Source: Bryobacterales bacterium
GTDB taxonomy: Bacteria > Acidobacteriota > Terriglobia > Bryobacterales > UBA6623
Reading direction: 5' to 3'
Assembly: GCA_028819215.1 (NCBI GenBank)
Contig: JAPPMG010000004.1
Coordinates: 1 to 62,091 of the forward strand
DNA length: 62,091 nt
The notes below the pieces were generated by a model. The model did no database searches. It was not told where the DNA came from and was given only the letters and a program-made list of their open reading frames with translations. The translations under genes were made by a program, and so were the position numbers. Positions 16,646-26,008 of this stretch are shown in pieces; position 1 is the stretch's first letter; every line of letters begins with the position of its first letter.

Positions 16646-19069
16646 TTAGCTGTCGGTATGTTGCCGCATCTGGAACGGCACGCTCTTGATCACGCCGAGC
16701 AGCAGATCTTCGAAGCGGTAGCCTTTCGCTTCGGCATCGGCGAGGATCTTTCGGACGGTCGGCTGATCCCTGGCGGTCAGTTCCCGTCCCAGTGCGTAGG
16801 TCAGTAGGCGCTCGACCGTCGCGTGGGCGAATCGCTCCGGCTGGCTGAGCAGCAGGTTCTTCAAGCCGCTCAGGCCCTCGATCGTCTCTCCATTTGGCAG
16901 CGACCCGGTCGCATCGACCGCCTCGCCATGATCCTCGGTTCTCCAACGCCCTATGACGTCGAAGTTTTCCAGGGCGAACCCGAGCGGATCGATCCGGGAG
17001 TGGCACGAAGCGCATGCCGCATCGGCCCTGTGCCTGGCCAACTGCTCCTTCGCGCTGAGCTTGCGGCCGTCTTCCGCGCTTTCCTTGAGCGGCGGAATGT
17101 TGGCTGGAGGAGGAGGCGGCGGCGAGTTCAGCAGGTTGTCAAGGATCCACGTCCCGCGGAGCACGGGGGAGGTTCGGGCGGAATGCGACGTCAGCATGAG
17201 GATGCTGCCCTGCCCGAGCAGGCCTCCTCGTCTCGATTTGTCCTCGAGCGAGACACGTCTGAATCCCGGGCCCACCACGCCCTCGATGCCGTAGTTCCGT
17301 GCCAGCCTCTCGTTCAAGTAGGTGTAGTCCGCTCCGAGCAGATCCAAGATGCTGCGGTTCTCCCGGATCACGCTTCGGATGAAGAGCAGGGTCTCCTCTC
17401 GGAACGCAGAACCGAGCGCGTCGTTGAATCCGGGATACGCAGCTCGGTCCGGCCGCAACTTGCCGAGCTTCTGCAGTCCCAGCCACTGCGTCGCGAAGTT
17501 GTTCACCAGCGTCGAGGCTCTTCGGTCCGCCAGCATGCGGCGGACCTGGAGGGCCAGGACTTCCGGATCCTTAAGCTTGCCAGCCGATGCGGTGTCGAGC
17601 AGCTCGTCATCGGGAATGCTGCTCCAGAGGAAGAATGACATCCTTGACGCGAGTTCGAAATCGGACACCGGGTGGGCGACCTCCTTGCCGGTGCCGTGGG
17701 AATCGAATTCCAGGCGGAACAGGAAATCGGGTGCCAGCAGGATATCCCGCAGGGCCGCGGCGATGGACGCGTCGAGGTCGAGTTTCTGGCGAGCCTCCCT
17801 GAATGTGTCGAGCAGGGGGCGCAGGTCCTCTTCCGAGACGTCCCGCCGATAGGCTCGTCGGGCGACCGCTGCAAGGATCCTGGATGCGCACGCGGGCTCG
17901 TCCTCGAGTCTCTCCGGCCTGCATACGAAAATACGTCTGCGGCTCGGTGTCTCGGCCACGCCCGTGGGATTGTAAGGGCCGTGAATCTCGATCCTGCCCA
18001 GAACAGGAGGACCCGGCAGGCCATCGAATGCTGATTCTCCCTGCGTCAGGCCCCAGATTTCGAAGAGCCGCACGCGCTTCCCATCCACGCGAAAGTCAAT
18101 CCTCGGCCGGTTCGCGGTTCCCAGCAGGTCCAGCGGACCGCCTAGCGCCCGGCCTCCCCGGCCGCTGACATCCGAAACCGGACCCTCCCGGGCCGCCCAT
18201 TCGTCAGGAAATGTGACGATGACCTCATGCGGGCCCGCCTTCAGATGGACTTTCGTCCGGAACCGCCGCACGCCCTCGGTGGGTGTCAGGGACTGCTTCT
18301 CGAGGTACGCCCTCAGCTCGTATTCGCCGTCGTAGGGGAAGTGATGACTGACGCGGATGCCGCCGCGCGTTCCGTACGGCATGCCCATTCCTTGCCACTG
18401 GGCCTGCGTCTGGTTCACCCGGAAGATCTCGATCACCGGCGAGGGATCGCTCGCGCCCACCGCCATCTGGCTCACTTGACGGGCGGCCTTGAGGTACCCC
18501 TCGAGAAGCAGGGGTGACATCGAGAGGGCGTCGCCGATGTTGTCAAAGCCGGAGGCCTGCCCGTCGGGCGGCAACCGGTTCGCCACCGGGACGTTGATGT
18601 GCAGAATGTCGCGGATCGCATTGGCGTATTCCGTGCGGTTGAGTCGACGAATGACCGTCCGCCCCGCAAAGGGTGACGCGTTCGCGGACGCGTCCAGCTC
18701 TTCGACCAGGCCGTTGCGAAATGCCTCGAGTGTGGCCGCGTCCGGGCGCGGCGCTCCAACGGGCGGCATCTCCCCGGCACCGAGTTTGCGGATGACCCGC
18801 TCCCACACGTCCGGCTGAGCCGAGGGGTCGTGCGCATCGACGCCGTCCAGAGCTAGGTCGCGAGGCGGGGAATCGCCGGCGTGACATCCGACGCAGAACT
18901 GCTGGAGGAATGCATCGCGATCCGGCGTCGCGCCAAACAAGCTGGGCACAAGCGCCAGGAGCAAGGCCGCCAGGGCGGCACCCGAGAGCAGACGCACTGC
19001 GGGCGCACTGGATGCGGGACGCCCGGCCGAACTCTCGATCAGACCTCGTCTCTGGCCCTGCGACACCAT
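16646..19069 (-). CDS. DUF1587/DUF1592/DUF1588/DUF1585 cytochrome-like protein
   Basis: The 807-residue protein has an N-terminal hydrophobic signal (LSGAALAALLLALVPSLFGA). A heme-binding FCVGCH motif follows near residue 56. After it come DUF1587 (RRLNRTEYANAIRDIL), a carbohydrate-binding-like insert, DUF1592 (DFLFRLEFDS, ASRMSFFLWSSIPDDELL), DUF1588 (RGGLLGQGSILMLTSHSART SP region, about residues 585-605) and DUF1585 (CHSRIDPLGFALENFD). A second CxxCH (CASCH) lies just before the DUF1585 part. It heads the operon with the DUF1552 and ankyrin genes. It is probably periplasmic and redox-active; the substrate is unknown. Confidence 0.88.
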   Translation of the reverse strand: MVSQGQRRGLIESSAGRPASSAPAVRLLSGAALAALLLALVPSLFGATPDRDAFLQQFCVGCHAGDSPPRDLALDGVDAHDPSAQPDVWERVIRKLGAGEMPPVGAPRPDAATLEAFRNGLVEELDASANASPFAGRTVIRRLNRTEYANAIRDILHINVPVANRLPPDGQASGFDNIGDALSMSPLLLEGYLKAARQVSQMAVGASDPSPVIEIFRVNQTQAQWQGMGMPYGTRGGIRVSHHFPYDGEYELRAYLEKQSLTPTEGVRRFRTKVHLKAGPHEVIVTFPDEWAAREGPVSDVSGRGGRALGGPLDLLGTANRPRIDFRVDGKRVRLFEIWGLTQGESAFDGLPGPPVLGRIEIHGPYNPTGVAETPSRRRIFVCRPERLEDEPACASRILAAVARRAYRRDVSEEDLRPLLDTFREARQKLDLDASIAAALRDILLAPDFLFRLEFDSHGTGKEVAHPVSDFELASRMSFFLWSSIPDDELLDTASAGKLKDPEVLALQVRRMLADRRASTLVNNFATQWLGLQKLGKLRPDRAAYPGFNDALGSAFREETLLFIRSVIRENRSILDLLGADYTYLNERLARNYGIEGVVGPGFRRVSLEDKSRRGGLLGQGSILMLTSHSARTSPVLRGTWILDNLLNSPPPPPPANIPPLKESAEDGRKLSAKEQLARHRADAACASCHSRIDPLGFALENFDVIGRWRTEDHGEAVDATGSLPNGETIEGLSGLKNLLLSQPERFAHATVERLLTYALGRELTARDQPTVRKILADAEAKGYRFEDLLLGVIKSVPFQMRQHTDS

Positions 19070-19429
19070 GTCGGCAGATACCTCGGCACCTTAATCGTAC
19101 AGCAGAAGAACGGCTTTCTCACCAATTCTCAAGGATTGCGAGCGATGCGCATTGTATTGCTGGCCGCGGCCGCTTACGCGCGCCACTGTACCGCTGGCTC
19201 GTCCAGCAGAGAGATCCGCGAGCCTTGATCGAATTAGGTTTGCAATTCGATTACGTTGTCAGCTCGACAGAGGTGCAAGCAAATGTGTGACTTCGGCCCC
19301 GGATCTGCCTCGGGACAGCCTAGGGACCGCAGGGGCATTGCCTTTCCTTCCTTTGGGCGTGAAGCAATGTTTCGTACGCCTTGACAAGCAGTTGTGGGGC
19401 GTATTCGCTCGGGCTTGCCCTCCATGCGG

Positions 19430-19625
19430 TAATCCCGCACATCTCGGTTACTAGGTGGTACGCGATATCGGCTCGCGGGACCATATTGGGACCATTTCTT
19501 GCGTTTCGGGTGCTCTCGAACGGGCCCGACCGTTCTCGACCGCTCTCGAACGGAACATGTGGAGCATTCGCCCCAACGAACGTAAGTTATTGAAATTAAG
19601 CCAATCAATGCTCAGTCAACGAGCT
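19430..19625 (+). repeat. Intergenic repeat, copy B (GGGACCA-box family)
   Basis: This copy is homologous to copy A at 7968-8165. The box pair GGGACCATATTGGGACCA lies at 19477-19494, followed by TTTCTTGC and three CTCTCGA/TTCTCGA words. The AT-rich tail ends in AGTCAA and then reaches the tRNA-Cys CCA end at 19632. The layout resembles the flank of an attachment site used by an integrative element. Confidence 0.6.
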
Positions 19626-19631
19626 ATAGAT

Positions 19632-19681
19632 TGGAGGCGCGGGTGGGAATCGAACCCACGAATAAAGGTTTTGCAGACCTT
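19632..19681 (-). tRNA. tRNA-Cys (GCA) 3' fragment, probable attachment-site remnant
   Basis: On the minus strand the segment has an anticodon arm (AAGGT-CTGCAAA-ACCTT, anticodon GCA at 19672-19674), a T-arm (GTGGG-TTCGAAT-CCCAC), the acceptor 3' strand CCGCGCC, discriminator T and encoded CCA. The 5' acceptor strand and D-arm that should precede it (GGCGCGG...) are absent; unrelated AT-rich sequence replaces them. This is the classic scar of integration into the 3' half of a tRNA gene. In that model the inserted DNA lies on the higher-coordinate side. Confidence 0.85.
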
Positions 19682-19741
19682 TTTGCGAATCGGTCTATAT
19701 TATTGATGTGTAAGGAGTTATGGTTGGAAGAGAGTGCGTTT

Positions 19742-19759
19742 AGGACCATATTGGGACCA
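19742..19759 (+). repeat. GGGACCA box pair next to the tRNA fragment
   Basis: AGGACCATATTGGGACCA repeats the box pair of copies A and B (two GGGACCA-like words, four-base spacer). It lies on the inner side of the tRNA-Cys fragment, so box pairs flank the fragment on both sides. This is compatible with recombinase arm sites. Confidence 0.5.
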
Positions 19760-19869
19760 TGATCGCGAATCGACGTTTGCCGCTTCTTTGCCCTAGGAAC
19801 ACCACCTGAAGCGGAGCTAACCGTTCGCCACGATCCCTCGCTTGTCCTCCCTGCGAACTCAACGTTCTC

Positions 19870-20517
19870 CTAGTCTTCCAGTGGCACTTCGAAGACTGGG
19901 CACCGTCGATTGCCGGAGCCATTCGGAACGGGTGAGAGCATCAGGTAAACCTGATCGAAGTGTTTTGGACGCTTGAGCTTGACCGCTTGCAGGTACCCCG
20001 ACACGGTTTCTTCGCACAGCCAAGGCTCATCGGTATGGATCAGCAGGAACTGCTTCACCAAGGAAGAATCCCGCACACGGGCGTCCTTGTTCAGCGTTAT
20101 TTCATCCAGTCTGCTCCGGAAACTGTCCAAGTCCCAGATCGGTACTGGCGGCCCCGGGGATCCCAAAGGATCCCACTCTGATCCGGCGGCCCTGCGCAGC
20201 CTTCCGTATTCTCTGATCGCCTCTCTATCCACCAGCTCGGTTACTTCGACGCCAAACGTTCTTCCCGACATTTCGGCAAGACAGTCGGGATAAGCGTCGG
20301 AGTTCTTTCGAATCGAGCCCATGTCAATCTGGAATCCTCGCCTGTTCATTTCCGTCGACCAATCCCTAACGGTATCGACCTCCATCCATGGCTGGGTGGA
20401 GTTGTCCGCATGCCGAAACGTTGCGTGCCCGCGCTTCTCGTCAATCTCAGCCCTCCGCTGGAGCGCCGCGAGCAGCGCCTCTTGCTCTCGTCCATCTAGT
20501 TTGTTCTCATCACACAT
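19870..20517 (-). CDS. Hypothetical protein with a PD-(D/E)XK-like core
   Basis: The 215-residue protein was not recognised as a named family. Residues about 74-92 read AYPDCLAEMSGRTFGVEVTEL, which fits the nuclease-core pattern of Asp on one strand and Glu-x-Thr on the next. The rest is mixed alpha/beta with no signal peptide or membrane helix. It is divergent from the next gene (245-bp gap), which has a similar core. The pair sits beside the tRNA scar, a typical place for defence or mobility cargo. A nuclease role is an inference from the motif only. Confidence 0.6.
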   Translation of the reverse strand: MCDENKLDGREQEALLAALQRRAEIDEKRGHATFRHADNSTQPWMEVDTVRDWSTEMNRRGFQIDMGSIRKNSDAYPDCLAEMSGRTFGVEVTELVDREAIREYGRLRRAAGSEWDPLGSPGPPVPIWDLDSFRSRLDEITLNKDARVRDSSLVKQFLLIHTDEPWLCEETVSGYLQAVKLKRPKHFDQVYLMLSPVPNGSGNRRCPVFEVPLED

Positions 20518-20761
20518 GGCAACAAGCCGCTACTTTGAGGGTAATCCGCGTCCCATATGCACTGCAGCGCTCTGAATCGAGGACACGTGGTTGCTCCCAG
20601 ACATTCATTCTGCACTGACGATTCACTGGTCAGCGACGCAAGTAAACGCGGCACGAAGCGCCTGCATTCGCCCGTACTATTCGGACGGACATACTAGATT
20701 GACAGATGGCGCGAGTCCCGTTCAGAACTCCATGCTCTGGTCTGCCTGCGAGAGATCTACG

Positions 20762-21835
20762 ATGAGCCTGTTTGAAGACTGCGAGAGAACGCATCTAGGA
20801 CGATCCCGTTTGCACGAGTCGGAGTATTCGTACCTCAAGCGTTCCGCACGGCCTCGAGCGATCGAGGCGTGCGAACTGTGCGAGCGGTGGTTCGCCGAGT
20901 ATGAGTCGGGCGCACCGGTGGACGAACTCAAGCACTTTGTCAGGAGATTTCGCAGCAAGAGACCCGACCAGCACCACGGCGCTTGGTTTGAGCTGCTTGT
21001 TCACCATCTGCTCCTTAGGCTAGGCCTCGCCGTTTGCGTCCGCACTCGCCCGGATTTCATTGCGATTTCGGACGGTCACCGCGTTCTTGTGGAAGCCACG
21101 GCTGCGGGAGTTAGACGAGAAATCTCGCACTACGAGGACGATGCGCTTCAGAAGCTGGCTGACCTCAAGTCGGAGAACTTCTACGTGTCCATTGAAGAGG
21201 CCGAGGGGCGGCTAAGCCGGGAACTGAAACGTCCAGTCCTACTAGATCCGTTCAAGCGATTCATCCAGTCGCACGATCCGGATGAAGTGCAGCGCTTGGT
21301 CGCTGGACTCGGCGAGTCCGCCCGTCCCCGGTGCACGATATCGTTTGACGGATGGAGGCTATCCGTTTCGCTCTGGCCTGCCAGTCCGGCGCACAGACGA
21401 CCAAGAGACAACAGAGTGAATCCGCCTCCTCCGTCTCGATCCAACTACAGCCCGGTCATGGACGCCCGGAGGAGCATCGAAGGAAAGCTTGCGAAGTACG
21501 GTCGGGTCGACGATATGCTTGTCCTTGCTGTCACCGTTTACAACCTCTGGCCTCAGGACCTGTCTTCCGTCGCGAACGAAGCGGTGTTCGGCACGGGCGG
21601 AATCTGGCACGGGAAGGGTTCGCTACGCCCAACTCCTGCCGCCGTCCTCTTCTTTTCGAACACTAGGCCGTACGCTGTCCAATCAATCGCATCTTGCCTC
21701 TATGTGAACCCTTCGATCAACTCGGCCGAGCTCCCGCCAGCCCTCTTGGACCTACCCCACACCAAAGGCTCGAACGGTGTCGAAGGGGTCGAAGGCAAGT
21801 CAGTTGCTGAAGTTCTGGGGCTGCCGCCTGCCTAG
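20762..21835 (+). CDS. Hypothetical PD-(D/E)XK nuclease-like protein
   Basis: This protein of about 357 residues starts from ATG at 20762 (MSLFEDCERTHLG); an in-frame ATG at 20591 would add 57 low-quality residues. Residues about 75-122 show HGAWFELLVHHLLLRLG, then CVRTRPDFIAI and RVLVEATAAG. That is an E...PDF...ExT layout of the restriction-endonuclease-like fold. The C-terminal half has DDMLVLAVTVYNLWP and a late IASCLYVNP strand, seen in uncharacterised proteins. No methyltransferase is adjacent, so a role as a restriction enzyme cannot be claimed. Confidence 0.65.
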   Translation: MSLFEDCERTHLGRSRLHESEYSYLKRSARPRAIEACELCERWFAEYESGAPVDELKHFVRRFRSKRPDQHHGAWFELLVHHLLLRLGLAVCVRTRPDFIAISDGHRVLVEATAAGVRREISHYEDDALQKLADLKSENFYVSIEEAEGRLSRELKRPVLLDPFKRFIQSHDPDEVQRLVAGLGESARPRCTISFDGWRLSVSLWPASPAHRRPRDNRVNPPPPSRSNYSPVMDARRSIEGKLAKYGRVDDMLVLAVTVYNLWPQDLSSVANEAVFGTGGIWHGKGSLRPTPAAVLFFSNTRPYAVQSIASCLYVNPSINSAELPPALLDLPHTKGSNGVEGVEGKSVAEVLGLPPA

Positions 21836-21942
21836 CCTCGGTCGTTCAGCCAGTCCAAAGACAGGTGCGAGGCCGAGCGATTCGTACGCTCGAAGGGGAT
21901 TCACCAAGCGTTCGAAGGGCGCTTGGACGGTGCCGGATAAGA

Positions 21943-22455
21943 CTACGCTTTGGGCTGTATCGAGTCGCGATCAGGCCTCGCAAGCTGACGAGCATCGCTG
22001 TAGGCCATGTCTAATGTCAGGCAGGTGGAAGCCCTGTAAGAGGTCTGGTGGCGCTCGACGACAAGTGCCAAGTTAGCGACTTGGGGATTACCGAAACACA
22101 AGGGCAACAATAGCTGCACTTGGCCCCTGTAGCACTGGGGAATGGCCACCTCATAGTTTCTCCTGACTCGCTGGTGCGAGCAGCTAGGAAGCTCAGCGAA
22201 CCGGTTCAACTCGCATTGTCCCCGGTGAAAACAGCCCTTGAAGAACCATGGCTGAGCATCTGCTCTGCGGTTGGCCTCGAATGACGCATAGATGGGTTCC
22301 TGGTGTGGTGTCACTAGACCCGTGTTGAAGCAGGTGTACTGACCGTCGTCCGAGATTGCGATCGTTCGTTCCTTGGCGATGCGACGGGGGGGTGCTGGAA
22401 GACTAACGTTCCCGAAAAGGACGATGGGGGCCTGACCGATGGATCTAATCTTCAT
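21943..22455 (-). pseudogene. Internally deleted remnant of a DUF3825 protein
   Basis: The frame carries recognisable DUF3825 blocks: YTCFNTGLVTPHQEPIYASF, QPWFFKGC, then VRRNYEVAIPQCYRGQVQLLLP, ANLALVVERHQ and YRASTCLTLDMAYSDARQLA. In full-length relatives about 60-70 residues separate the LP that follows the QPW block from the RVRRNY block. Here they are nearly adjacent (ELPSCSHQRVRRNY), and the usual N-terminal half is missing. The frame is open, so a short protein could still be made from ATG at 22455, but it would lack core structure. The function of DUF3825 is not established. Confidence 0.65.
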
Positions 22456-22713
22456 TTCGTAGCGATCAACTGAACTTGCAGATGTTAACAATGGCTTGGG
22501 CGTCAAGTGGAGGCATCGGCGCGCAGGCCGGGACGAGAAGAACCGCTACGCAGGGACTAAGGTCCCGACCGCTGCCCTCCTTGCGGGCCGAAGCATGGCC
22601 CTCTCCAGCCCCCCCTTGCTTCGGCACCACTAGGCCGGCCGGAATCTTCAGAACTCAGGGCATCGGCAGCTACAATAATTGATGCGTTGCGGACAAACTA
22701 GGTAGCCTTTCGC

Positions 22714-23967
22714 ATGGACAAGCCGCGCATAGGATACGCCCAGCGGAAGCGCACACGGCGGATAGCTGCCGGGTCAATTGCGGCTGTCACGTTCCTGACT
22801 CTGGGTTGGGCCGTGTCCCGTGTCGAGCCAGCGGCGCCGGGCGTGGATTCTGCGGCTGTCTTCACAGACACGGTGAAGCGCGGCGAGATGTTGCGGCAGG
22901 TTCGCGGTATCGGCACCTTGGTGCCAGAGACTGTGGTAGTGATCGCGGCGAGTGACGCGGGCCGTATCGAGCGACGCTTCGTCCAGCCCGGCCAGCCTGT
23001 CAAGCCGGGCACAGTGCTGCTGGAACTCAGCAGCCCGCAAGTCGAGCAGGAGTACCTAGACGCTGCGGCCCAGCTGAGAGAGGGCCAAGCCGAGTTGGCG
23101 AATCTCCAAGCGCAGCTCGAGGACCAGCGACTCACCCAAGAGTCGTTAACCGCTGACTTCGAGGGACAGTACCTGCAAGCCAAGGCGCAGCATGATGCCG
23201 ATCTCGAGCTGTCCAACGCCGGGCTTACAGACCAAATCACCCTCATGAAGTCACGCGTGGCGATGGAACAGCTGCAGAAACGGTTTGAGCTGGAGCGGGC
23301 TCGCGGGGCCGCCCGCAAACCATCCGTGGAGGCACAGCTGGAGGCGCAGCGGGCTCGTATCGAGCAGATGGAAGCGCTCGTTGCGCTGCGCCAAGACAAG
23401 GTCGACGGACTCAGGGTTCGCGCCGGGATGCACGGGATCCTCCAGCTCATGGACGTCGAGGTTGGGCAGCTCGTTGCCCCGGGTGACGAGTTGGCCCGTG
23501 TTTCTGACCCGATGCACCTGAAGGCGGAACTCAAGATCCCGGAGACATTGGTCAACGACGTTGCGGTTGGGCAGCGCGCGGAGGTCGACACGCGGAACGG
23601 GGTGATCGAGGGTGAGGTTTCGCGCATCGATCCAGCCGCAATCGAGGGGACCGTGCTCGTTGACATCCGGCTGCTTGGCGAGATGCCCCGAGGCGCACGA
23701 CCTGACCTCGGCGTGGACGGGACGATCGAGCTCGAGCGGCTCGACGATGTGCTGCACGTCGGCCGCCCCATCCATGCAAGGGAGGAGAGCCTGATGGGCC
23801 TGTTCAGACTGGAGGATGGCCGAACGCATGCTTCGCGCGTGCAAGTGCAGGTAGGAAGGGTCTCTGTGAGCACGATTGAAATCCGATCGGGGCTGAGTGA
23901 GAGCGACAAGGTGGTCCTATCCGACATGTCCGCGTGGGACGCCTATGACAGAATCCGACTCGAATAG
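22714..23967 (+). CDS. HlyD/MacA-type periplasmic adaptor of an efflux system
   Basis: The 417-residue protein has one N-terminal membrane anchor (IAAGSIAAVTFLTLGWAVS). The first half-lipoyl part follows (GTLVPETVVVIAASDAGRIE, QPGQPVKPGTVLLEL). A long coiled coil runs from about residue 105 to 235. The second lipoyl half (VRAGMHGILQLMDVEVGQLVAPGD) and beta-barrel domains complete it. This is the usual adaptor architecture and length. The ATPase starts 39 bp downstream on the same strand, so they form an operon. The matching permease is probably the ADOP-type gene at 31656, inside the peptide cluster, which suggests export of the cluster product. Confidence 0.88.
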   Translation: MDKPRIGYAQRKRTRRIAAGSIAAVTFLTLGWAVSRVEPAAPGVDSAAVFTDTVKRGEMLRQVRGIGTLVPETVVVIAASDAGRIERRFVQPGQPVKPGTVLLELSSPQVEQEYLDAAAQLREGQAELANLQAQLEDQRLTQESLTADFEGQYLQAKAQHDADLELSNAGLTDQITLMKSRVAMEQLQKRFELERARGAARKPSVEAQLEAQRARIEQMEALVALRQDKVDGLRVRAGMHGILQLMDVEVGQLVAPGDELARVSDPMHLKAELKIPETLVNDVAVGQRAEVDTRNGVIEGEVSRIDPAAIEGTVLVDIRLLGEMPRGARPDLGVDGTIELERLDDVLHVGRPIHAREESLMGLFRLEDGRTHASRVQVQVGRVSVSTIEIRSGLSESDKVVLSDMSAWDAYDRIRLE

Positions 23968-24006
23968 GCGGTCGGTTCCACAGCAGAGGGGGTAACACGT
24001 CAAGCA

Positions 24007-24786
24007 ATGGCAGATCTAGCTTCAACCAATGGCAGTGTGCCACTGATCCGCTTGGAAGGCGTATCGAAGGTGTTCTTCACTGACGAGGTCGAGACGCACG
24101 CGCTTTCGGGTATCGATCTTGAGATCCGTGATGGTGAGTACGTATCGATCTCGGGACCGTCTGGCTGCGGCAAGTCGACTCTGCTGTCGATCCTCGGGCT
24201 GCTCGACACCCCGACCGAGGGAATGTACCTACTCAACGAGGAATCCGTCCAGAACCTGAAGGCGAGGCAGCGGGCCCGCATCCGGAATCGGCAAATCGGC
24301 TTCATCTTTCAGGCGTTCAACCTGATCGGCGATCTCACGGTCTTCGAGAATGTCGAACTGCCGCTAACGTACCGGCGTATGCCACCTACCGAGCGCAAGA
24401 AGCGGGTCGAGGAAGCCCTAGAGCGGGTCGGGATGCCACACAGGATGAAGCACTATCCGTCGCAGCTGTCGGGCGGTCAGCAGCAGAGGGTGGCGGTGGC
24501 TAGGGCGCTCGGCGGCGAGCCCTCAGTACTGCTCGCCGACGAGCCGACCGGGAACTTGGACTCAAAGAACGGCGAAGCCGTCATGGAGTTGCTGCGGGAT
24601 GTCCATGACGGCGGTGCGACTATCTGCATGGTGACGCACGACCCGAGATTCGAGGCTTGCGCAGAACGAGTGGTGCGACTATTCGACGGAAGGATTGTCG
24701 ATCACACCATTGACGAGCCAGAGCCTGCTGCTGGTGCTTCACGACGACAGACCGCCATGATGGACTCTTGGGGATCGCCAGCCTAG
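24007..24786 (+). CDS. MacB/LolD-type ABC transporter ATP-binding protein
   Basis: The 259-residue ATPase has all motifs: Walker A GPSGCGKST, Q-loop FIFQAFNLIGDLTV, signature LSGGQQQRVAVARAL, Walker B VLLADEPTGNLD and the switch His in MVTHD. The C-terminus adds about 25 residues beyond the usual length. It is coupled to the upstream adaptor gene. No permease follows directly. The next intact genes belong to the peptide cluster, whose permease lies 6.9 kb downstream and carries no nucleotide-binding domain of its own. Confidence 0.92.
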   Translation: MADLASTNGSVPLIRLEGVSKVFFTDEVETHALSGIDLEIRDGEYVSISGPSGCGKSTLLSILGLLDTPTEGMYLLNEESVQNLKARQRARIRNRQIGFIFQAFNLIGDLTVFENVELPLTYRRMPPTERKKRVEEALERVGMPHRMKHYPSQLSGGQQQRVAVARALGGEPSVLLADEPTGNLDSKNGEAVMELLRDVHDGGATICMVTHDPRFEACAERVVRLFDGRIVDHTIDEPEPAAGASRRQTAMMDSWGSPA

Positions 24787-25054
24787 TAGTGTGCTCAGTG
24801 AATCCCTCTCCATCGTGAAACCTATAATCGATCCACCGTGCGGTTACTGGCGGACTCCAAGCTGCGCGGTGTGTGTCGTGACATTGAACTCTGAATCGTA
24901 TTGATCCGCTGGCGGCGCGCCCGATTTAGGACGCAAGTCCGCCCGCGGGGTTCGCGGCAGCTCAGTCGGTCCTCGACTCGACAAGATCGATAGATTTTCC
25001 ACGCACGTTTCCGACTAAGGACAGTGGGCCCCATTAAGGCGGCGAGGTGCGGAG

Positions 25055-25341
25055 ATGAGCCTCAGCAACAAACCAAGCTTTCGCTTGATGACGTCGTTCT
25101 TGAGACCGGTGACGGAATTGCTCGATGACGAGTCGGTTGGCGAGGTCATGGTCGATCCAGATGAGGTCCTTGTCGAGCGCGGCGGCAGGCTGGAGCGCGT
25201 CGCAGACGTTGCGCTCGATCCCAAGCACGTGCGTGTCAGGCCACCCTGGCGATCACCCGCAACCGGGGTGACGACATCAGCGGCGAGTGCCCCTTGTTGG
25301 ATGCTCGGCTGCCGGACGGCTTCCTATGTCGGCTATTGGGT
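25055..25341 (+). pseudogene. Frameshifted N-terminal relic of a CpaF/TadA-type secretion ATPase
   Basis: From ATG at 25055 the frame reads TELLDDESVGEVMVDPDEVL, then VERGGRLERVADV. After a frameshift near 25235 another frame continues TLAITRNRGDDISGECPLLD and ARLPDGFLCRLLG. Together these match the start of CpaF/VirB11-like ATPases (LLDDPxVTEVMVNGPDxVxVERGGRLE, then IARxxGxxLDxxxPxLDARLPDGSR). The Walker-containing catalytic domain is absent. It is an isolated gene fragment, probably left by rearrangement. Confidence 0.6.
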
Positions 25342-26008
25342 ATAGACATTACAGGACCACCCACACGAGATCCATTCCGCGAGCTGGGACGCACAAGTGA
25401 TCAGCAACTACCTGATTGAGCGCGGCAGAATGCTCGAACAAGAAGGGGATCTCGTACAGGATCGCCCAATTGGCGAGCCTGATCGTCAACAGATGAACAT
25501 GGATCGTAATCTGGCCATTGATCGAGACTATTCCAGAATCGAAACGCCTTGTCATTGGTCGCTCAACCTGCCCTGGCCAGACAGGACCGAGGAGCGGGAT
25601 CGTGCGACAGGACCAGCACGGTAGTGCTCGCCGACCGACCGGCGTGATCTGTCGGATACGGTTTACGGGTTGAACGAATAAAGTCAGCTCGGCATATCTT
25701 CTTGTAGTCTGATGCTCATTCGCAAAATTCGCCATACGGAACGGTCGACAGCGCCCAGCACGAGAGCCGCATCGTACCCGCTAAGGCTCCGAACCAGCAA
25801 CCTGTTCGAGACGACGGAGACTGTCATTTGCGGCAGAGCAGAAACAAGCTTGTGGGACGGGATGATGACTTGACTGTCCCTTCCGGTATAATCCCATTGG
25901 ACGGTAGTACAGAGAAGCTCAGGAATCTATCTTGAAACTGCTGACCAACTGTCCAATTCATCCTCAGGGGGCAGGTAGCGGCCCGAGACAAGGAATCAGG
26001 CATTGCAC
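25342..26008. other. Gene-free region upstream of the sulfotransferase
   Basis: No gene is supported in about 670 bases; open frames on both strands lack family resemblance. A perfect TATAAT occurs at 25887-25892, but the hexamer 17 bp upstream (GATGAC) is poor. Base composition becomes visibly AT-richer toward 26000, the start of the peptide cluster. Confidence 0.4.

Larger units (their letters stand above)
19070..19869. other. Gene-free junction region with repeats and a tRNA fragment
   Basis: No protein gene is supported. The region holds intergenic repeat copy B, a 3' tRNA-Cys fragment and a further GGGACCA box pair, all listed separately. Small frames such as 19455-19706 read straight through the tRNA fragment and are spurious. 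Confidence 0.6.

Noticed and set aside
19455..19706. An 83-codon frame reading through the tRNA fragment
   Set aside because: Its RGWESNPR segment is the tRNA T-arm in translation, a known annotation artefact.
25349..25735. A 128-codon minus-strand frame near the CpaF relic
   Set aside because: It resembles no family, has no RBS and lies in gene-poor DNA.
25887..25892. TATAAT as a promoter for the sulfotransferase
   Set aside because: The -35 hexamer at proper spacing is poor (GATGAC), and the better TTGACT is only 11 bp away.
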